From positions 526,001 to 590,000 of the forward strand of contig CAJNDS010000613.1 in the NCBI GenBank assembly GCA_905221605.1: DNA of 64,000 nt, read 5' to 3'. Source of the stretch: Symbiodinium natans (taxonomy: Eukaryota > Sar > Dinophyceae > Suessiales > Symbiodiniaceae). Each line of letters starts with the position of its first letter. Positions within the stretch are counted from its first letter, which is position 1. The notes below the pieces were generated by a model. It had not been told where the DNA came from and made no database searches. It saw nothing but the letters and a program-made list of their open reading frames with translations. Shown piece after piece: positions 17,880 through 29,918 of this stretch. The position numbers and the translations under genes are program-made.

Positions 17880-20800
17880 GAATGGGCCCGCCACCTAAGT
17901 GAGCAGCAAAGGCCTCAAGGAGGGAGCAATTTCTCGTGGTTAGATTAGAAAGGGGAGCTGGTAAGGTTTTTGGGTTCGATTTTCGTCGTTTTAAGGCGTC
18001 ACTTGGTCGTTGTTCAGCTCTTTGCTGTGGCGGTCTCCATTGGAATTCGTTGTCAAGCAACACCTTGAAACACCGATTTTCAAAACGCTCCAATTTGTCA
18101 ATGCGAGGTCCTGCTCAAAGTGTTGCAATACGTTTGCAGTGTTGCAATCCCGAATTCACACCCTGGTTCGCATTCTATCAAAAGCATCGCGAGACATTCT
18201 TATGGTCTTCGCTTGGGCGTCGGCTCTGGAATGTCGCCACAATCCTGTGTTGTATCGCCCAAGGCACATCACATGTTGTCGTCGAAATGGCTCACTCTGT
18301 GACAGACCCTTGCTGATTGATGAGCAAAGAAGCCCACAGTCGGCGGAACTGAGACCTGATTGGGCAGAGTTGGGTCACCGCTAAGCACCCGAAGCGACCT
18401 TTGAGAGAACGGTGCTGTTATTGGAGCCTGTTTTCGAGAGAAGTCTTGTAAGCAGCAGTCTCCGCGGCACTCGCCACGATTGGGCTATGGCATTGAGTGT
18501 CAATGCGACCTTGCCTTGTTTTCAAGAATCATTCCTTGCATGGTATGAGGCTCGCTTACATGAATAAGGCTTGGTTTGCTACATGTCAACAACATAGCAA
18601 TAGCATGGCAAGGTCAGCAGGGTCATTGTCAAAAGGACCATAGACATATCATACTCAAGGAGTCGCGCAACTTAGCAGCACGTACTTTTTCATTCAGCAC
18701 AGCAGTGTGAACATGCAAGCTTCTCACGACTTGCAGCGATACTGTTTGATCACGTGGCCATGTGCCGTCGGCAGCACCGCTTGCTTTAGTGCTTCCGCCC
18801 GAGAGCTTGCCGTTCGTGATGCGCTCTGTGATTACGCTGTGAGGTGTGAAGAGGTCGCTATTCCATTTTCGACCTCTCTTCGAAGAAGCCGTATGTGTAA
18901 GGTTGGCATGCTCGGATATGACTTCCAGAAGCCGGAGGTGAAGAGCGTTGATAAGGGCAGACGCATATTGCATGGTGAGCTGTCTTTTGCAAGTGCCGCG
19001 TTGGCCGTATGCCGCAATCAAGACCTGCAGTGCAGGTGACCACCGTGGTCCGATGGCTCCTGCGCGTAGTGTTGGTGCTGTTTTTGGCTTGGCTGGAGCC
19101 TTACCCGGACACGACAAAAGTACACCTTTGCATGCTGGAAATAAGTCAGGGGCACGATCGGGCGCGACCGAGAGGTAATGATGGCAACAAACATTGCTGC
19201 ACTGTGGTGCGCTATGTCGCTATATCAACTTGCTGGCAGCTCTACGTAGCGCATGTTGACTGACGGACATATCTTTGCAAAGGCTGTTGCAAGGTTTTCA
19301 GGCAATGGGAAGTGCACACTCGATTCAGTCTAAGGTTGGTGCGGCAGAGATCAGAGCAGGCGCTGTGGCAGATGCATTAGTTTGTCGACATGCACGTGCT
19401 TAGCTCACAGACACGTCGCACGATTTTTGGCTGCTGCACATTTGACCATGATCCGATCTGCAAGCTATTCGCTGATGTAGCCGCAGCCGGTCGCGAGCCA
19501 TGCGTTCTGATTGACAGGAGGAGGAAGAGGAGGAAGAGGAGAATGAAGCAGAAGCATCAGACGCGCGAGCGCGATCCAATGGCCTTAGGCAGGGTGCACA
19601 GGAAGTTCGTCAGGGCTGTGTGTGGCCAGTCTTCTGACCATTCGAGTAGAGACGTGAGCACGTGGCATGTGCGCAGCTCCACAGGGAAAGTTCTACGTCC
19701 TGCGAGCAGCCTTTATGGGTTGTGCTTTGCATTCCGAGAATGCTGCGTGTGTGAAGGGTGCTGCCACATGCTGTCTTAGGAGACTAGCTACATCTAGCTA
19801 CAAGTTGGGCTTGAGTGCCGACTCCATGTAGGTCTCGAGGCAACGCCCGGTCTGTCTCCCGATTGCAGCCTAGCCATGCTCTCAGCATTGCTGCGTTGAA
19901 AGCCACGGCCGGCCAACCTGTTTCGGTTGTTGGGTCGATTTGACCTCTTGCTTGTTGCCAGTCTGAGGACGGGACCCGTGCGACCACCAGCTGGCCAAGC
20001 GAGTAGCACTGGGTGAGTTGTTCAATACCATGAAACCTGTCAGTTCGTGCCTATTGCACACAGGTATGCTACGGCGACCCGACAGCGAAAGGGAGTTGCT
20101 GCCAGCGCTGATGCAGCTGACTTCGACTCCATCGTAGAAAAGGTGTGATGTGTGGTGTGGGTCCCTGACTTTTTATATGCAATTTCAAGAAGGGCCAATT
20201 TGGAAAGCAGAGCTTAGACTGGAGGGTGTTCATGCGTTGGTTCATGGGTGATGCGTCCGCAACAACATCTTCTCAGGTGAGGCCTCTGCAGTTGATTATG
20301 AAAACTTGGGGCTCACTGAGCCAGGTCTCAAAGCCGAAGGAAATGTGGCAGCCACGCAAAAGTGGCGAGCCCCTCCAGCTGAAACGGTGTTCGGCAGGGG
20401 CCTCAATGGGCCAGGAAAGCAGGCCACCTCTGCGTAGCAGCTAACAACCAGGGGTAGCAGGAGATGCAGGAGCCATGATGGTCATGAGCAACTTCGCTTT
20501 TCGGAAGAACTTTGCTCACCTGCAATCATGCCCAGTTTCAACTGAAGACTTTTGCGAAAACAGTTTTAAGGAAGAGGCAGATCCTGGCGTGACGGATCGG
20601 CCTGTTGTTGCCGCCGCCAAAGCAGGGTCATTGCCTCATTCGTATTGTCAATGTGCTGGTTGGGCCGAACGGACAGACAAAGCCAGTTGCTAAACCAGCT
20701 AAAGCCAGCCTGAACGGATGATGGCAAGTTCCAGAGCTTTGGACTATTTCAGAGGTTGATCTGTCTCAAGGCTGTTCTTCCTCCATCTGGAGATCAACCA

Positions 20801-21700
20801 GAGTGTGTGCTGTTTTGATGGTATGCTACGAGCCACATGCAATTACACCCTAATGGCCATGAGATTCCTCTTCTGGCACGGGAGGTTTCAGGAAGATACA
20901 GAAGACTCGTACGACCTGTCCTCCCTATTGTGTTTCAAGCGAGCTGCGCAAAACTACGCAAAGGCGCGATGCTCAACCTGGTCCTACACTCCATGGACAC
21001 GAGCGGCCAGCATGGACCCCTGTTTTGCCATCATCGGAGCTGATTGTCTCAGCTTGCAGTGTGCCAGCCTTGCAAAGCACGATTGTCCCAGTAGCTGTCC
21101 CTCATTCTGTTCCAATATACCTGGCCACTGCAATCACAAGGTTCTATGTCTGATACTTGACCTACCGTAAGCCATTTACATGTGCAACCTGGAGAGTGGA
21201 AAGAAGATGACGAATGAACTCTTCTACTGGTATAAGCGAACATGCAGGGCAATTAATATGTGTGTGTGTATATGAAACAGGATATGTTGCTTGTGCTTGT
21301 TGCGTTTAGGAGTTGCTTTTGCGAATTAGTATTGACAACAATGGCTTCTTGCTAAGAATTCATCTGCCTGGTCGAGGTAAGCTGAATAACAACAATACGC
21401 TCAATCATATTGGTTCCCTCTTGGAGGTCAAATTGTACTGGTTGCCATTCAGCTTCAGTCGTAGAGTTAGGGCTAGGAATCTACATGTAAAGCAGTCCTT
21501 GATATTCTTCCCATACTCCCTGGCCTTGAAAGAGTATTCGAGTACTCTAAGAACTATAGTCGGCCTCCAATAATGCTAATCAGCCTGATTCACTTTTTTT
21601 ACATTTACAAGCTCGGGAGTATATACTTGCTAAGAACAAAACGGTACGAGTTTCTTCGTGTACGAGCCATGTGTTATGCTGATTTAATGAATGAATGAAT
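17880..21700. other. 3.8 kb without a recognised gene
   Basis: Open frames exist on both strands but lack consistent motifs and overlap one another. A frame at 19390-19560 (FGCCTFDHDPICKLFADVAA then CVLIDRRRKRRKRR) faintly recalls phospholipase-D-like repeats, too weakly to annotate. GGTTGATCT and AGATCAACC (about 20754-20803) could form a 9-bp hairpin stem. Confidence 0.35.
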
Positions 21701-21707
21701 GGAACGC

Positions 21708-21850
21708 TATAAACACAATCGGAGAAGTTAACCTGTGATTTGTAAGAACTACTTCGCGCATCGGTTGTCCCAGTAGCTGTCCTTCATGCAACCATTCGTT
21801 ATAAATGCAATAGGAGAAGTTAGCCTATGATTTGTAAGAACTACTTCGCC
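21708..21850. repeat. Imperfect direct repeat, about 50 bp twice, 91-bp period
   Basis: Copies start near 21708 (TATAAACACAATCGGAGAAG) and 21799 (TATAAATGCAATAGGAGAAG) and share GATTTGTAAGAACTACTTCG. The spacer's TTGTCCCAGTAGCTGTCC recurs at about 21084-21101. Confidence 0.85.
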
Positions 21851-21854
21851 CATA

Positions 21855-21905
21855 TGTACATATGTATATATATATATGTATATATATATATGCTGTACAT
21901 ATACA
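21855..21905. repeat. TA-rich microsatellite
   Basis: ATGTATATATATATATGTAT-type repeats. Confidence 0.9.
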
Positions 21906-22011
21906 TAGAAATAATCTTGTGAGCTTTCGCACCGCCGACGTGCGCAAGTCTGCATCTCGTGCATCCGTCGCAATGTTGGGGCATCGGAGAAGCTTGCGAT
22001 GAACGGCTACA

Positions 22012-25000
22012 ATGGGTCTCAGAGCATGGCCACTTGAGGTCACCTTCATCACCTTTAACCGCGAGAGCAACCTTCTGTTCTCCTGCGGCAAGGACCAGAC
22101 CATTTTTTGCCTTCAAAGTGAGCTTTACACAGCGATGTCGAGGAATGGCGACAGGCTGTGACCATACTTCCTACTTCCTTGTTTGAGTGAGGACAAGCTG
22201 GTCTGTGTATGGAGCTTTCCAGATGGAGAGCTTCTGGGCAGCTACAAAGGCCACAACGGAGCCGTCATGCTGGCGCATTTTAAATTGTGCTCTGTGGGGA
22301 TACAGCTGATGTACCTGGCAGGTATACTCTGATATACTGAACATTGAAGCTGTGAGCCAGGTGTGGTCCTGCAGCACCACCTTCGACTCGAGGCCTCGAT
22401 GAGCTCTCTCCATCTCACTTCGACAGCCCCTGACAGCCCGGCCGGTGCTGCATTTGGCTCAAGCACGCAGCTTGCCCGAAGACGCGTGTTTCACAGCGTC
22501 TAGCCAACACACACCAACAAGGTCCCAGAGCAGATCAGAGCAGGGCATCGCAGCTCAGGGTTAGATGTTAAGCCGGTCAGCCTTGCAAAACGCATGAGAT
22601 CTCTCTCGTTTGCACACGAACCACCAACTATGTTTCAAGATATCTCACCAATGGCCTCCTTGCGAGTCAAGTCGTCGCTGGCCTAGTGGGCAAATGCTGT
22701 CACTAGATGGAAGCCTTGTAGCACACAGCTTTCAGGCAAGATGCACGTGAATGGCGCACTGTTGGATTGAATTGTTCACAGGATTCCGCTGACGGATCCT
22801 GACCTAGATGTTTCCATCTCCATTGCGCCCTGCCTCTTTAGCCCAGCTGCTTGCCAAACTGCGGGCACACGGCGGCCGAGAAGCAACTTGGCCACAACTT
22901 GGGATTTTCCTGGCACCTGATCCACTGAGAGCCGCAGCCGGCTACTGAAGAGCCACTGAAGACTGAAGAGCATCAGTAAGGATCTTCTGCAGTTATTGGG
23001 CTCGCACCTAGATGCGCACGGTTATCACGTAACCGCAGAGGAGGCCCGGGTGCATCACACGGCATCGGCAACACACGGCAGTGGAATGTGACTCGTGAAG
23101 GCAGCTGCTCTCACCTCCACTCTGGCCAGTGCGAAGGTGAAGGATCCCGACACGTGGCGTGCTGTTTCGGGCATAGTGCTTCGCCGCTGTGCCTCAGCAA
23201 AGGAGATAGGGTTTAGGGCATCCACAGTTCAGTCTCCGTTGCACCTGGTTCCAGAGCAGTGCTTTGCCTTGGGGATTCCAAAGGCATAAAAAATGCGCAC
23301 GCGTGCGCACAGATGGACACGCACATGTGCATCTTGTTGTTGTCACCGTTGCACAGGATGGTTTGCATTCTGCGTCAAACTACGGAAGTAAGACCAGGGA
23401 ACTGGGCTCAGGTCCTCTAGCTGTTTGTTGTTGAGTTCCCGGCAGAAGACCATGAACCGAATGTCCATCATTGAGAAGTGTTTTCGGTAGGGTGTCGCAG
23501 TGGGGAGGTGAACCCTAAACTCATTGGTTCAAATTGCTGTACTTAGCCTGAGAAACAGAGAACATCACTGCGGATGATTGTACTTGCAATATCTAGTACT
23601 AATAAGCATGCAGCATGCCTAATCATACATCCAAAATCTCTGAGTTGTCTTGGTCCGAGTATCCGTATCGCAGCACCCACTCAGTGCAGAGCGGGAGGGT
23701 GCACCATCGCTGTGTGCTCAGGTCCCGTGTGCCGTTGAGAACCAAGCTAGCCTTATCGAGATGCAGCTCGCTGCCATTACTTGATCAGTTGATCAGGTGA
23801 CGAGCTCCCTGTGCGTTGGCTCACGAAGCTGCCATGGACGTTTGCCAGAACAAGGTGGGAAGGGTCAGAGTGCGCCGACGGAGCTGAAATCCGAAGTGTG
23901 ATTGCCTTGGCAAGGTCGTTGCAGCCCGAGATCTTGGAGACCTTGTCCTCTTCCGTCCGGAGGAAGCTCGGCGAATTGGGAGCGCGTGGCGTTGCCGATG
24001 TGGCCTGGTCCATGGCAAAGCTGCGACATCGAGACGAAGGACCGGAGGGGGCCTAAAGACCCAAATGGCCACCAGGCCTTGAGCCTGTTGAGTCCTCTGC
24101 TGAGCATGCCATGTCTGGAAGGATTGCTGCAGGCGCTTGCGCAATCGCTCTACATCCAGACTAGTCAGCTGACTCCTACAGAGCTATCAAAGGCTGTGTG
24201 GGCTTTCGCCAAATTCCATCACGCGGATTCGCATCTTTTCCAGGTGATGGCTGAGGCTGTGACCAGCACAGCCCCACAGTTCCAAGCGCAAGGTCTGGCG
24301 AACACCATCTGGGCCTTTGCAACAGCTGAGGTTCGAAACTCGAAGCTGCAACTCACACTTGCGGAGTCCTCACGAGTCTGCATATCTGGATTTATGCCTC
24401 AAGGCTTGGCAAATACTGTCTGGGCCTTTGCCAAGCTCCGGCTTCACGCAGATCACGCTCTGTACACAGACATGGCCGAGGCAACCAAGTCAAAGCTTGG
24501 ACAATTTTCCCCTCAGAACATATCCAACACCCTCTGGGCTTTTGCAAAGGCCACGTGTTACGAGCCAGACTTGTTTCTGGCCGCAGCAGATTCGATTGTG
24601 GACGGGCCAAGGGAGTACAGGGAGTACAGCGTTCAGGCAGCCGTGAACTGCATCTGGGCCATGGCTGAGACAAGCCACCATGATCAGCGGCTCTTACACT
24701 GCTTCACTGGCTATGCGCTGGAGAGAATCGACGACTTCAAACCCCAGGACTTGTCCAACACGGTGTGGTCCTACGCCCAGCTGAAGCACGAGGATCCCAA
24801 GCTGCTGCTGGCCGTCACAACTGCAGTGAAGGGCCAGGTGAAGGCTTTGACACCCCAGCACTTGGTTTGTACCACCTGGGGCTACGCTCTCATGTTTGAG
24901 CAGAGGCCCATGACGAGCTTCGCGAGAGTCTCCGAAGATGGGCAGCTCAAGGATGAAGCGGCGAGTCGAGAAACGAGGGCGCATGCGAAATCAGAATGGA

Positions 25001-28000
25001 AAGGGATAGTCGTAGACACCCGAATATTCTTGGAGAACAACAAGAACAATCCGTCTTTGATGCCAGTGATGCCTGTGGTGCAAATTGTCTCTGCAGGTGG
25101 CTGGTGACTTGCGGTGCGGACCGGCTCGTCATTGTGTGGGAGGCTCACACCTCGAGGCACGCACCCCAGTCTAGCGAATGCCTTGATGTGCCAGAATGCG
25201 TTGCCCTTGTGAGCACCCTGACGTTTAGTAGCAGATATCTCTGCAAAGAGATGTTCTCGTCCCACGGTGCCACGATGTCCGAGGGAACTTGCCCAAGTTG
25301 AGCTTCCCGGTGTCGTGCGATGTGTAGAATGGGCTGGAGCAGGCCAGGTCTTCTAAAGACTTGTCAAAGGACATGTTGAGCCTTTCACACCTTTTTGCCA
25401 TTGTTTGATCTTCCTCGCTCCTGTTCCTTTCTCAGCTCCTGGTGTCAATGCCTCGGACGTCAGCGAGCGCTTCGTGCCCTTGCCTTACCGGCAGGATCGT
25501 GATCATGATAGAACACGCGGAGGGAAGGTCTGTTCTGTTTTCTGTGCTCACACCTCTTCTGCAAAAACGCTCCATGGTGGCCAAGGACAGCACACAACCG
25601 CTTTGGAGCACACCCCCCTGCGTTGACAGCGCAGTGCTTGGTACGATGCGGGCTTGGGGACTCTGGGTTGGTCCTGGCCGCCTTCCGTGCTCAGGTTTGG
25701 CGCTTCGATGGCAAATCCATCCAGGCCCTTCCCCACCATCGAATGCTAGAGCACATTGACATGAGCCGGGTCATTGAGTTCAAAGTGGAACACCACTGTA
25801 GCCTCCCAAGCCCCGATGGAAGGTGCAATGTGGATCAATGTGGTAGGGCGCAGGGTGGGGGGCAGGGTAGAGGGCATTTCTTCATTTGCCAGGAGTTGCG
25901 GGTCATCTCCAAGCTGCCCTCCGCAGCGCTCCAGGCTGTGATCACTAGCGGCACTAGTGGGATGGAGCCGGAGCCACTCTGCAGTGAGTCATGATGAGGT
26001 TCTAGAGCAGCATCTCTCTGTTCATCCAAAGAGCCGTGCAATTGCAGAAGTGTGAGCTTGCCTGAATCCGATAACATCGATAACGGTTAAGGATCTTAAC
26101 GAAGTTTAACTCAGCAGATGCAAAGGTGCATCCTCCGGTCCACGTCTTGCACCATGTAACCCCATCATCTTGTCGCGTCTGCGTGAGAAGGGTGCCTCTT
26201 TTTTTAGCGAAGTGTCTTCGTCTTTGTGCCTGTTAGTGATGAGCGATGAGCTTCAACGGTTGCCTTCTCCTCCATGCCTCTTCTGGCGCAGACTTCCGAC
26301 GTGTCTGTGTTTGATGCACAAATCCTGTGAATCAAAAGTGTTGGTTTTCGTCATCAACAAAGACGCAAAATGCTTCACGCACAAGCTGAAAGGATTCTTT
26401 GAGGTTTGTTCGTTTTGCACTGCCCTCAAAACAAGGATGTTACTCGCTTTGTCATTGATCCCAGAGCCATTCAGCGGGTTTGGTGTTGCGGGCGGTCTGG
26501 CATCGCAAGCCATCGCCCAGCCAAGCCAAACCAATCCAAGCCACTCGTATAAACGAGAGACAGACGAAATTCGGATCGAGTCATGCGCTGACTCAATGCT
26601 CCGACAGAGGAAGTCACGAAGAGTGCCCATATGAAAGGCGTGCTGAGTGAAACTATACCAAGCGAATGCTTTTATTGCTGTCATATTTGTTAAACTGAGT
26701 TTACAGCAGATCAGCTGGATCTTCATCTTCAAGCCTGCTTCGCACACCCGCCAGGTGAGATGGGGCAGAGCCAACTACTTCATCGCAAGTGCACACGACA
26801 GCGGTGATTCTCTTACTCTCCGAAGTACGGAAGCGGATGTGGATCGATGAAGTTGAGTCATATGCGGTTGCAGGTAAGTAACTCTTCTTGTCAGGTGAAC
26901 TAATCTTTTGGCGAGCAGACACTGGTGCTGAAGTGAAGCGGCTGAAGGCCAGCCAAGTGCTGCACACAGACAAGATGCTTCGACGCAAGGGTGTGTTCAA
27001 CAGCCTACGTCATGAGCCGCCTCGAGAGGCACATGATGCGGGCATCTCCAAGTTTGACTTCAATGATGACCGCGAGCTTGTGGCTACCGTCTCGCACGTG
27101 TGCTCCTGAGTGCCATGTCAGCCGAGCAGTCAAGTGCGTGGCGACATCATGTCGGGGGGAACTGGGGTTAGAATTGGTGAGAATAGTGAGATACAATGCA
27201 GAACCCGAGGACATGAGCGTCTGCATATGGGACATCGGCAAAGGCCAGGCCTCGTCCTCTAGATGGCTCACAGACGACTCAAAACATGTAGAAACATGTA
27301 GAAAGCAAGCCAGGGGCAGCTTTCAGTTTAGCACCACGCCGAAAATGTCAAAGGAAGCGACTGGAAGATGTTGTACAAGGCGCAGACGGTCAGATTCTCA
27401 GGTGCCAAGCTCCCTGCAGCCGGGCCTGTGAGAACCTGTGGGAACCTGTGGGAAGCTGTCGAAAGATCTGGGGGAAAAGAAAGAAGCGGAAGTGGCTTGG
27501 CACGAAGCCCCGAGGACCGGCCACTGAACGCCGTGGCGCTGGGCCCGCTGCCGCAGAAGGCCGCGCTGGGCGTCACGGCCTCGGCAGAAAGGTAGCTCAT
27601 TCAGAGTGCCGAGTCTGTGTGCATCTCATTCGAAGCCGAAACTTCCTCCGAGAAGCGAGCGTGTTGGAGGGAAGGAGGTCCGCAGTGCCCGGTGCGTGGT
27701 CCCAGGCTCCAGCCGAGCGGCCAGGGCGCGTTTGCGTGGTGGCTGCCGGCGGCCAGGACGACACGACTCCGGCACTCGGTCACCATGTCTGGAATGTAAA
27801 CATGTCTTTCCCGCCCGTGGCTGAAAGTGCTCGAACCCATCTAAGAGGATCTAAGGTGATGCGGGGCCCTGAAACCCCAAACCCGAAAAGCGCCAGGATG
27901 TGCGGGACGTTGCTCGGAGCAGCAGCGCCACCGAGCAGTTCGGGACGCTGCTCTTCCGTCTGGGCATGGCCGAGAAAGTGCCCTGTGACCTGAAGGCCTC

Positions 28001-28625
28001 ACATCGGGAACAGCTCCTATGAAAAAGGCTCTGTAGCAACAGAAGTTAGAAGCCATATAATCTGCAAGAGCCTTGTTTGGGATCTCCTGGATCTCCCCGT
28101 GGATCTTGTTCTGACCTCGACGAGGCGGACGGAGTCACCAACAAAGGTCACTTTGGTCCGGTCGTCCCGGCGTGAGCTCATGAGCTTCCCGATGTTTCCC
28201 TTGAATTGCGCTTGAGCTGCGAACCCTCGAACTCCTGCGGCATCAATGCCGAAGTCCGAAGTTTGTGTTCTTCTGAATGCGCTTCTCATGGCTCAGCTCC
28301 CCTAAACCCTAAACCCTGAAACCCGAGTGACCCCAAGAGAGGCCCGGTGGCCAGGTCCACACCCTGGCCTTTGCGGGCGACGGGTCTGCAATTGCCTCGG
28401 GCTCCGAGGACCTGCCGGGGCTGTCCTCCCCGGATCCCCTGTAGATGATCTGGCGGCAGTATAGTGATAGCATCGGGAGAAGATCGTGTTTTGGGCTCAA
28501 GGTGCTCAAGGTGGAACCCTACCATCCCCACCTTGAGCCCCACGACGCTGCAACATTCATTTCGCCAGGACGGTTTTGTGCGAGTGCACATTTTTGACAA
28601 AGAGGCCTCGAAGCGGAGTCATTAG
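22012..28625 (+). CDS. EIF3I: Translation initiation factor eIF3 subunit i, WD40 protein (spliced, at least nine exons)
   Basis: WD40 exons follow the order of eIF3i. About 22012-22098: VTFITFNRESNLLFSCGKD. 22187-22275: LVCVWSFPDGELLGSYKGHN then GAVM. 25097-25146: WLVTCGADRLVIVWEA. 26755-26801: RWGRANYFIASAHDS. 26895-27092: GELIFWRADTGAEVKRL to HDAGISKFDFNDDRELVATV. 27207-27247: EDMSVCIWDIGKGQ. About 27715-27800: CVVAAGGQDDTT. 28141-28163: KGHFGPV. 28355-28420: VHTLAFAGDGSAIASGSED. 28569-28625: DGFVRVHIFDKEASKRSH then TAG. The GGQ-D-TT block, KGHFGP and DGFVRVHIFD are the best eIF3i diagnostics. The protein is a beta-propeller scaffold of the eIF3 complex on the 40S ribosome. Exons between 25150 and 26750 are uncertain (perhaps SRVIEFKVEH near 25770). 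An insertion (about LHTDKMLRRKGVFNSL) is unusual. A repeat-protein ORF sits in one intron. Confidence 0.75.
23811..25107 (+). CDS. Helical NTxWAFA-repeat protein (HPR/RAP-type, probably RNA-binding), frame-shifted and nested in eIF3i
   Basis: Eight repeats of about 36-40 residues: GVADVAWSMAKLRHRDE, ELSKAVWAFAKFHHADSHLF, GLANTIWAFATAEV, GLANTVWAFAKLRLHADHAL, NISNTLWAFAKATC, AAVNCIWAMAETSHHDQ, DLSNTVWSYAQLKHEDPKLL, HLVCTTWGYALMFEQ. Such helical-hairpin repeats occur in organelle RNA-binding proteins of apicomplexans and dinoflagellates, often with a RAP domain; no RAP domain is visible. The first repeat is in a different frame from the rest, with the change near 24040-24060. This is either a very short intron or, more likely, a disabling indel. 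Homology ends near 24905; the frame then runs without recognisable content to the intron's 3' splice site at 25096. No introns are seen within it, so it may be a retrocopy. It lies on the same strand as eIF3i. Confidence 0.6.
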
Positions 28626-29730
28626 CTTGCAGTCTGCACGCAATCACGAGGGGCTTGACATCTGAAGAGCTGTCCATGTCGCATGTGTTTGTCAAAGCTT
28701 ATCGCAAGAGCTGTCACACCGTGGAAGAGTTGCGCAATGTTGGCGTGCGATTTGCAAGGATCCTCAAAAGAGTTGAGGGCCATTAGGACGGGCTGCACGT
28801 GTCTTGCGCACATTATGCCCAGTTCAACTTTGATCTTGAGTCCACTGCGTGTCATGTCTTGAGTTCATGATGCTCTCTTCTCCACCCAGGAGTTGTCAGA
28901 GTGGCAATCTGAGAGTCGCCAGTGCTCTGACTGGTTGCTGATACCCTTTCCCTCAACAGGGCCAAAAGGTGCATCGCGCGGGCAAGAATGTTTTCCGAAT
29001 CCAACTCTGGTAGCGCCCTCGTGCTGATTAGAAGGTGAGCAACCAGCCGCCATTTGGCTGGATCGCTTGTTTCCCCATCCGTTATTGCGTGCTGGTTGAG
29101 TGTCTGACATCATTGGGGGGGTGTACTAGTCTGTATCGTGCCTAAGATGTTCGAGCTGTCCGCCTCAGCTGAACCGAGACGTGACGCTTTGCAAGCGCCG
29201 CGACGCAGTAACCAGCGCAGCGCTGCTGCCCTGAAGCAGTTTTACAGAGCTTCGTGGCAACATTTTTCCGGTGCCGGAGGCTTGAGCTTCATGTGTGTGC
29301 ACATCGTCATCTCATGATACACCTCTCAGATCAGCTTCGTTCTGGCACTGAATTTGCCGCGGAGCAAAGACAGGGTGTCGCTGCCAAATGGCTGGCGAGA
29401 CCGTAGGGAAGCATGACAAGTCACTGGGTCGCCTTAAAGACCTTGGGGTTGAAGCTGTGAGACAGGATGACTTGTCGTGGTTCGGTAGGGATGCAGGAGT
29501 GTGAGAGGAAAAGGCTGCTGCTGCTTGTGGCAGCCTGTGCGTGGGCCTCCTTTGACTGTTGAGCCTGGATTGTCGCGTGAATGGGGCGCAGTTTTGCAGA
29601 ACCTGCGCACGCGAGAGTGTGGCTCCAGGGTCTTCCTGTCATCCTGTCGTCCCTGGGTCGACAGATTCGGGCATCTGATGGCCCGACAAGTGGAACTTGG
29701 CGGTGTAAAGGCTGGATGCACCCCTGGGCG
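28626..29730. other. No gene recognised
   Basis: Between the eIF3i stop and the acyltransferase ORF. Open frames on both strands lack motifs. An upstream exon of the acyltransferase may lie here but could not be identified. Confidence 0.4.
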
Positions 29731-29918
29731 TGCTCTTTACATGTAGTAGTGTGGACAGCAGCTACTTTGTTTTGTGCTTCTGCGCAGGGGCTCAATGGAA
29801 TCGTTTCAGTCCAAGTAGAACAGCATCTGCAAAGTCCAAAGTCTCAGCAGCACAGCCAAGGGGGAGTAGAGGCACACCTGGCAGCTTACAGCTTACACCT
29901 GAGCAAGTAGGTCTCGTA

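Noticed and set aside
19390-19560. Phospholipase-D-like repeat
   Set aside because: FGCCTFDHDPICKLFADVAA and a following basic stretch only vaguely resemble it; no HxKxxxxD motif is present.
23287-23305. TGCGCACGCGTGCGCA palindrome as a regulatory site
   Set aside because: A perfect 16-bp palindrome, but alone inside an intron and similar to alternating purine-pyrimidine repeats nearby.
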